From Mixophyes australis (lineage: Eukaryota > Chordata > Amphibia > Anura > Limnodynastidae), in the NCBI GenBank assembly GCA_036250195.1, contig JAVHZZ010000009.1, positions 39,089,824 to 39,153,823 of the forward strand: DNA of 64,000 nucleotides, in the 5' to 3' direction. Below the pieces are notes generated by a model. That model saw nothing but the letters and a program-made list of their open reading frames with translations. It had not been told where the DNA came from and did no database searches. Positions 58,863 to 64,000 of this stretch are shown piece by piece (position 1 is the first letter of the stretch; each line of letters opens with the position of its first letter). The translations under genes were made by a program, and so were the position numbers.

Positions 58863-59201
58863 CAGGGCCGCCGAGAGGGGGGGGGAGCGGGTACTAATTA
58901 CCCGGGACCTCACTCTGAATTTTTTTTACTTTTTTTTTTCTTAAACTTTTTTTCTTCAAACGTGTTTTTTTTTTCCCGGGGAAGGGAGGGGGGGGGGGGG
59001 GGGTTGCGGCAGCGGCGTCGCGATCATATGTGTATAGAAATACTCACATGATTGCGGCACCGGCGTCCCTCTTACCCTCTCTGCTTGCAATGAATGTGAC
59101 GTGATGACGTCACGCCCGACATCCAGTGAAGAGCCGCGCATAGAATAAGACAGAAGACAGAAGATAGAAGAGAGAAGAAAAGAAAATAAAGATGAAATAA
59201 A
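58863..59201 (+). mobile_element. hAT-like element fragment (CAGGGCCGCCGAGAGG end), interrupted on the right
   Basis: The terminus CAGGGCCGCCGAGAGG at 58863 is followed by G-, T- and purine-rich tracts and a perfect CRE-like TGACGTCA (about 59104). No matching right end occurs before the next element begins at 59202, so the rest was probably displaced beyond the nested insertions. Confidence 0.5.
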
Positions 59202-59635
59202 TAGGGATGAGCGCACTCGGATTTATGAAATCCGAGCCCACCCGAACGTTGCGGATCCGAGTCGGATCCGAGACAGATCCGGGTATTGGCGCCAAATTCA
59301 AAAGTGAAACTGAGGCTCTGACTCATAATCCCGTTGTCGGATCTCGCGATACTCGGATCCTATAAATTCCCCGCTAGTCGCCGCCATCTTCACTCGGGCA
59401 TTGATCAGGGTAGAGGGAGGGTGTGTTAGGTGGTCCTCTGTGCTGTTTAGTTCTGTGCTGTTTAGTTCTGTGCTGTTTAGTTCTGTGCTGTTTAGTTCTG
59501 TGCTGTTTAGTTCTGTGCTGTGCTGTGCTGTGCTGTGCTGTGCTGTGTTCTGCAGTATCAGTCCAGTGGTGCTGTGTGCTGTGCTCTGTCCTTCTGAGGT
59601 CAGTGGTGCTGCTGGGTCCTGTGCTGTGTCCTGTT
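59202..59635 (+). mobile_element. hAT element 3: 5' end of the element-1 family, cut by a LINE
   Basis: It starts TAGGGATGAGCGCACTCGG and follows element 1 (4336 downward, inverted) almost base for base: hairpin, CCCACCCGAAC, TATA box at 59361-59367, YY1-like GCCGCCATCTT at 59380-59390, then the CAGCAC-rich leader. A 15-bp unit (TGCTGTTTAGTTCTG) is present five times at about 59448-59520, where element 1 has one. The match breaks at 59635 (...GTGTCCTGTT), where element 1 would continue CAGTCCAGTGG, and LINE sequence begins. Its left flank is GAAATAAA. Confidence 0.9.
59331..59395 (+). promoter_or_regulatory. TATA/YY1-like promoter block of hAT element 3
   Basis: GTTGTCGGATCTCGCGATACT, TATAAAT (59361-59367) and GCCGCCATCTT (59380-59390) repeat the order and spacing seen at 4141-4215. 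The transposase it would drive is separated from it by the LINE insertion. Confidence 0.5.
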
Positions 59636-60003
59636 AATGTTTTTATTGAAAAAGTATTGCAACAAATACATACAAACTGAAACAAGTTGTAGCACTTATG
59701 TAAAAATTCAAAACATAGGATACTACATTTAGGGGTAGAATGCCCCACACACGAGAGTCCCAATTTAAAATGTCCATAGCAAGAACAACATAAAATATTA
59801 AGTGCCCACAACCAAATATACAATCAAAATACAATCAACTATACAATTATAGCATAACTAGTACTATATACACTGCAAGCAAAGAGAAATTGATCCAAGC
59901 TTTTAGACATATGCAACCGCACATAAAAAAGATGTTAACTCAAAATCTAGGGGGGTGCAGGACAGAAAAGCCATAGATGAAGAGACCCCAGACTTTGACC
60001 CCC
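59636..60003 (-). other. LINE 3' UTR
   Basis: A 368-base non-coding tail after the ORF2 stop. An AATAAA signal (59647-59642 on the minus strand) lies 6 bases from the junction. The terminal poly(A) is absent or very short. Confidence 0.75.
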
Positions 60004-63000
60004 TTACGGAGGTCTCAGACCCCGCCATAGTCTGACCCAGCTTGTATTGTCCATCCGGGACCTCTCCATATCCCTGAGTCTCCACACCCCGTGAAGAATG
60101 TCACCCGCCACCACATCACAAGGGAGGACTTTCCGTCTAATTGAGACCTGACACCGTGCATTCCACGTGATGTACCGGACTACTAAGCAGACTAGAAAAA
60201 GGGTGGTCAAATCAATATCCCAGCACCTACCCTTGAGCGCTCCATAAACCCACTCAGGGTAACTAAGCCCCGAAAGGCAGGGAATGCCCAAGGCACCAGA
60301 AACCCTCTTGTAAACTTCTACATTGAAGGGACATCTGAGCAAAAAATGGTCCATCGTCTCCACCTCCCCTAGACACTCCTCCCGTGGGCAACCACGATCA
60401 TCGGCATTTCTGTGCTTCAAATTTCCCCTCACGTAGAGTCTCCCATGAAAAGAGAGCCAGGCAATGTCCAAATATTTCGGGGGGACCCTCCGGGAATTAA
60501 CCAGAGCCAGCCCCTCCGAACACACACTACCTGGGCAGTCCTTCAGTGACAGCTGTTCCGAGAAGTGGGAGCACAAAATTCTCCTCTCCAACTCCTTCCT
60601 AGAGAAGCCTTTGACTTCCCCCACCTCCAAGCCCCAACACCTTGTCACCTTCAAGCAAAGAGTCACGTAGGCCGGGAGATATCCATGCCGGACCCGGAAA
60701 CTTTTTACCGCACCTCCCTCCATCCAGACGCTGAGGAAGGGATGCACCCAGACTCTAAACCCCTCTACCCATCGAGGAGGGGTCTCTAAAAAGAGACTCC
60801 CCAGATGTAACTTGAGGAAGGTGGTTAGAAAGAAGAGCACTGGGTTTACCATCCCCAGGCCTCCCTCCCTCCTCGATTTATAGGTCACAGTTCGCTTAAT
60901 GAGGTTCAACCGGTTCCCCCATAAGAGCTGGAAAAACACGGCATAGACCTTGGTCCATAAAGACTCCGGCAAGAGGCACACGTAACTAACGTACATAAAA
61001 ACTGGAATCAGGAAGGTCTTGATCAAGTCTACCCTTTCCCTCAGAGATAGCTTCCACCTCTTCCAGCTCTCTACTTTCTGGGTAGCTACAACCAGTCTAG
61101 CCTCCCAATTTTGACTGGCATAATCACCAGGGCCGAATTTAATGCCCAAGATCTTGATCTCCTGGCTGGCCCGGGGGAGGGTGTCCGGAAGGTCAAACTG
61201 CTGGCCTTCCTCCCCCATCCAGAAAACCTCACTCTTCTCCTGGTTTACCTCTGAGCCACTGGCCTCGGAGTACCCACGGATTAGAGTTGCCACCTCCAAT
61301 GCCTCCGCGGGACTCGACAAGACAACAGTGACATCATCGGCGTAGGCCACGACCCTCAGCGGACGACCTGGGCCCAGTCGCACCCCCTCTGCAGTGCTGC
61401 CACCTAACCTCCGAATGAAGGGGTCGATGGCGAACACATATAGAAGGGGGCTCAGGGGGCAACCCTGCCTTACACCAGAGTCAACCGCGAAGGCCGGACC
61501 CACCCAACCATTCACAAGAGGGAAGCTCTCGGCCTGCCTGTAGATTGTCTGTAACCAATTAACCACCCGCACTGGGAGCCCATACCACAGAAGGAGAGCC
61601 CACAGGTACTCATGATTTACCCGATCAAAAGCCTTCGACTGATCCAACGCTAGTAAGTATTTCCCCCACTTCTCAGAACGGCAGCATTCAATGGCCTCCC
61701 GGACCCCAAGGACAGCACTAAACGTGCTGCGGCCCTTCACGGTGCAGTGCTGGGAGGGAGAAAGAATCTGGCCAGAAATCGTCATCAGCCTGTTAAAAAT
61801 TACCTTTGCCAGAATCTTCCTGTCAGTATTGAGAAGGGCTATGGGGCGCCAGTTCTCAATTCGTGACGGGTCCTTCCCTTTAGATAATAAAATAAGAGCA
61901 GACAGCCTCATGGAGGGAGGAAGGATTCCTCTGCCCAGGCTCTCATTGAATACCTCCACAAGACGAGGGGTCAAAAGGTCTTTAAAGGTCTTATAAAACT
62001 CGGAGGTCAAGCCGTCCGGTCCTGGTGACTTCTTCATAGATAGTTGATCTATGGCCACTTTGACCTCATCTGCTGTTATCTCATCACCCAAGGCATCAAA
62101 CAAACTGTCAGGACTCACAAGTCCGGGTGTCTCCCTCAGAAACCGGTCCATCTTTTCTCTGATGAGTGGCTTCTCAGACAAAAGAGAGGAGTAGAAAGAC
62201 CGTACAACACCGAGAATGCCCTCCTTATCTTTCCTGAGAACACCCCCGGCATCACACAGGCCCCTCACCTCCTTAGCATTGACCGACTTCCTACAACTCT
62301 GGTAAGGATCAGGTGAGTGGTATTTTCCATAATCCCTCTCCAGAGCCAAGGAAGCAAACCGGTCGTACTGTAACTCCTTCATCCGAGCCTTCACCCGGGA
62401 GATCTCCCCACCATCTCCCTGCCCAGAGATCAAGAACCCTAATTTCCTTCTCAAGGCCTGGTAGGAATTTTCATTCAGCAAGTTCTTTCTGGCTACGAGG
62501 TTGCGGAAAAAGCTCCTAGTCCTCTTCTTACACACCTCCCACCACTCAGACCTACTCCATCCCGCCTCCAAAAGTGACTCCTGTGCTTCAAAGAAGTCAC
62601 TGAACGACTGTCTGATCACCTCCTCCTCAAGGAGCCTAGGGTTCAGGCGCCAAAGGCCCCTACCTTTCTGAGAAGTTTCTGAGGCGTTCAAGGATACACA
62701 CAGGCAAATGTGATCGGAGAACTCCACAGGCCTCAGCACTGGTGCCAAAGTCGTTGAGCCCTCCTTAACAAAAATCCTGTCTATTCTAGATCTACAACTA
62801 CCTCTCATAAAGGTGAAACCCGTGAGGTCTGGGAAATGGCGAACGTGCACATCCACCAGACCTGCCTGCCTAACCATGTTAACTAAAAAATTAGAATCGT
62901 AGCCCAAAGTAGTCTTTGCGCCCCCCCTGTCTTTGGGCCTGATGATGGTGTTGAAATCACCTGCAAAAACCAACTGCCGGGCTGTAAAAAGGTACGGTTT

Positions 63001-63387
63001 TATCTCCCCGAAAAGGCATTTCCTGTCCCACTTGCTTTGAGGACCATAGATATTAATTAGTCTCAGGTTATGCCCCCTCAGGTTGACATCTAAAATCATA
63101 CATCTACCTACCTGTAACTCTATAACTCGCTGGAGAGTTATCATGTCGGTAAAAAGGACCGCCAACCCACTGTACGGCTCAGCCGCAAGAGACCAGAATG
63201 AGGGGCCACGTCTCCACTCCCGCTTCGCCTTATGGAGGTCCGCGAGCTGCCCCACCCTAGTCTCCTGCAAAAATAAAATGTCAACCTCAAGCGTGTTGAA
63301 AAAATTGAAGGCCATATAGCGAGCACGTTCAGACAAGATGGATGCCACGTTAATAGTGGCAAACTTTATGGGCTGGGAAACTGCCAT
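60004..63387 (-). CDS. LINE ORF2: AP endonuclease and reverse transcriptase, 1127 aa, intact
   Basis: This protein would nick target DNA and reverse-transcribe the element's RNA. The AP endonuclease (about 1-235) keeps the expected residues: N13 in TINVASIL, E42 in FLQETR, Y114 in NIYGPQ, GDFN 143-146, SRID 200-203 and SDH 224-226. The reverse transcriptase spans about 440-760: KSPGPDG (453-459), D582 and D588 in LDQSKAFDRV, SGVRQGCPLSPLLY (637-650) and YADD 682-685, followed by LGIKFG. A C-terminal zinc-binding-type motif CPREECLG...DHFLLRC (about 1000-1020) matches the zf-RVT region of L1/Tx1-like proteins. There is no stop or frameshift in 3384 bases. The start Met at 63387 lies 27 bases after the ORF1 stop, as in bicistronic LINEs. 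Everything needed for activity is visible, so the copy is young. Whether it has the target preference typical of Tx1 relatives cannot be told from one insertion. Confidence 0.95.
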   Translation of the reverse strand: MAVSQPIKFATINVASILSERARYMAFNFFNTLEVDILFLQETRVGQLADLHKAKREWRRGPSFWSLAAEPYSGLAVLFTDMITLQRVIELQVGRCMILDVNLRGHNLRLINIYGPQSKWDRKCLFGEIKPYLFTARQLVFAGDFNTIIRPKDRGGAKTTLGYDSNFLVNMVRQAGLVDVHVRHFPDLTGFTFMRGSCRSRIDRIFVKEGSTTLAPVLRPVEFSDHICLCVSLNASETSQKGRGLWRLNPRLLEEEVIRQSFSDFFEAQESLLEAGWSRSEWWEVCKKRTRSFFRNLVARKNLLNENSYQALRRKLGFLISGQGDGGEISRVKARMKELQYDRFASLALERDYGKYHSPDPYQSCRKSVNAKEVRGLCDAGGVLRKDKEGILGVVRSFYSSLLSEKPLIREKMDRFLRETPGLVSPDSLFDALGDEITADEVKVAIDQLSMKKSPGPDGLTSEFYKTFKDLLTPRLVEVFNESLGRGILPPSMRLSALILLSKGKDPSRIENWRPIALLNTDRKILAKVIFNRLMTISGQILSPSQHCTVKGRSTFSAVLGVREAIECCRSEKWGKYLLALDQSKAFDRVNHEYLWALLLWYGLPVRVVNWLQTIYRQAESFPLVNGWVGPAFAVDSGVRQGCPLSPLLYVFAIDPFIRRLGGSTAEGVRLGPGRPLRVVAYADDVTVVLSSPAEALEVATLIRGYSEASGSEVNQEKSEVFWMGEEGQQFDLPDTLPRASQEIKILGIKFGPGDYASQNWEARLVVATQKVESWKRWKLSLRERVDLIKTFLIPVFMYVSYVCLLPESLWTKVYAVFFQLLWGNRLNLIKRTVTYKSRREGGLGMVNPVLFFLTTFLKLHLGSLFLETPPRWVEGFRVWVHPFLSVWMEGGAVKSFRVRHGYLPAYVTLCLKVTRCWGLEVGEVKGFSRKELERRILCSHFSEQLSLKDCPGSVCSEGLALVNSRRVPPKYLDIAWLSFHGRLYVRGNLKHRNADDRGCPREECLGEVETMDHFLLRCPFNVEVYKRVSGALGIPCLSGLSYPEWVYGALKGRCWDIDLTTLFLVCLVVRYITWNARCQVSIRRKVLPCDVVAGDILHGVWRLRDMERSRMDNTSWVRLWRGLRPP

Positions 63388-63414
63388 TCTGAGTTATAGC
63401 AAGTAGGACCCAGA

Positions 63415-63999
63415 TCACTTTCTCTTTACTTTCTTACTGGAGTCCTCATCAGAGGAGCCCCACCTTTTTACACTAACGCCAGCCGGCACCATATCGGTGT
63501 CAAGAAGGTTTACCTCCTCATCTTCGGAGGTCACCTTATCCGGCCCATGGGAAACAATACCAGAAGAAATGGCAGAGATAGGAGGACTACCAACTTCCAC
63601 TTCACCGTCCGTGCCTGCCTTAGGCAGACCCACTAATTCCTTAACCTTTGGCGGATCAGGCGGACCAGGGGGTGGGGGACCAGGGTCTGGAATATCTGGG
63701 GGAACCAGGAGGGAAGGGGCCTGAATAGACGATACCAGGACAGGAGGTGAGGCTTTGGAGGAAACTGAAGGAACCAATGGAGGGAAAGAGTCCTCCGGGG
63801 GGTGAGAGATCTCTAAAGGGGTGGCGGATATTCCCGGGAAGGACGAGGTTACTGTGGCCAACTCCTCCACAAGGAGAGACTTGCGCAAACTTAAAGGTGC
63901 CTTCAAGAAATTTTCCCCAATCAGAATCCTAGCTGTCATTTTACCCGCTGCCTTCTTTTTTGACTTCTCCTTTGGTTTCTTATACTTGGGTTCTACCCT
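63415..63999 (-). CDS. LINE ORF1, C-terminal part (runs off the right edge)
   Basis: The frame is open from the window edge to a TGA at 63415-63417. The Met at 63937-63939 is internal: upstream in-frame codons read a Lys-rich stretch (YKKPKEKSKKKAAGK), so I extend to the edge. What is visible is a basic segment, then a Pro/Ser-rich disordered region (PPDIPDPGPPPPGPPDPP), an acidic patch (SEDEEVNLLDTD) and a basic tail SSKKVKRK that could be a nuclear signal. ORF1 of such LINEs is an RNA-binding gag-like protein. Its RNA-binding domain or zinc knuckles would lie upstream of the window, so the assignment rests on position next to ORF2. Confidence 0.75.
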   Translation of the reverse strand, partial: RVEPKYKKPKEKSKKKAAGKMTARILIGENFLKAPLSLRKSLLVEELATVTSSFPGISATPLEISHPPEDSFPPLVPSVSSKASPPVLVSSIQAPSLLVPPDIPDPGPPPPGPPDPPKVKELVGLPKAGTDGEVEVGSPPISAISSGIVSHGPDKVTSEDEEVNLLDTDMVPAGVSVKRWGSSDEDSSKKVKRK

Positions 64000-64000
64000 T

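Larger units (their letters stand above)
59636..64000 (-). mobile_element. Tx1-like L1-clade LINE, 3' part (ORF1 end, ORF2, 3' UTR)
   Basis: The minus-strand order is ORF1 (partial), a 27-base gap, ORF2, then a 368-base 3' UTR ending AATAAAAACATT at 59636 with no long poly(A). The ORF2 layout (AP endonuclease, reverse transcriptase, C-terminal CCHC-like motif) and the wording KSPGPDGLTSEFYKTF place it with Tx1-like non-LTR retrotransposons. It is inserted in hAT element 3. The 5' end, the far target-site duplication and the remainder of the hAT element lie beyond the window. Confidence 0.9.

Overview
The window is eukaryotic, repeat-dominated, non-genic DNA, most likely from an amphibian (probably a frog). 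The evidence is the mix of repeats: ZBED-type hAT transposons, a Tx1-like L1 retrotransposon, an internally deleted Tc1 element, tRNA-like SINEs, a solo LTR, many hAT-type MITEs, and the dispersed repeat at about 13.19 kb that I associate with anuran genomes. I see no host protein-coding gene and no rRNA or functional tRNA gene. The intact coding capacity belongs to transposons: a 997-aa hAT transposase, a 1127-aa LINE ORF2 and part of its ORF1. A second hAT transposase is broken only at a 13-base G run.

Layout. 1-4336: the 5' part of a hAT element (element 1), transposase on the minus strand, with a 296-bp tandem array in its leader. 4856-12009: a complete 7154-bp hAT element (element 2) with a perfect 8-bp target-site duplication (TSD), an intact transposase and two 100-bp-period tandem arrays. 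12.02-15.03 kb: a short MITE and mostly unrecognised DNA. About 15.03-50.63 kb: a satellite array of 718/776/814-bp monomers with an exact 3123-bp higher-order repeat. This array is interrupted by a solo LTR (15100-15815) and, inside one monomer, by a block of imperfect GAT/AAT/ATG simple repeat of about 10.4 kb. The simple repeat is itself split by a 4.5-kb hAT-like element (37329-41846) carrying three minisatellites. 50.6-58.9 kb: SINEs, minisatellites, MITEs, a Tc1 relic, a Tc1 transposase fragment and a probable Penelope-like piece. 58.86-64 kb: a probable nest in which a hAT-like end is interrupted by a third hAT end (59202-59635, same family as element 1), which is interrupted by the 3' part of a Tx1-like LINE (59636 to the window end, minus strand).

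The interest lies in sequence dynamics. The satellite shows a datable unequal-exchange product. The long simple repeat sits at an ATG of a satellite monomer with no monomer sequence lost. The two hAT families share a 5' module (terminus, hairpin, CCCACCCGAAC, GTTGTCGGATCTCG, TATA box) whose hairpin has changed sequence but kept its pairing. Nearly every large hAT element here has accumulated internal tandem arrays. I did not find a new protein-based system; the strongest candidates for something undescribed are these repeat-architecture features.
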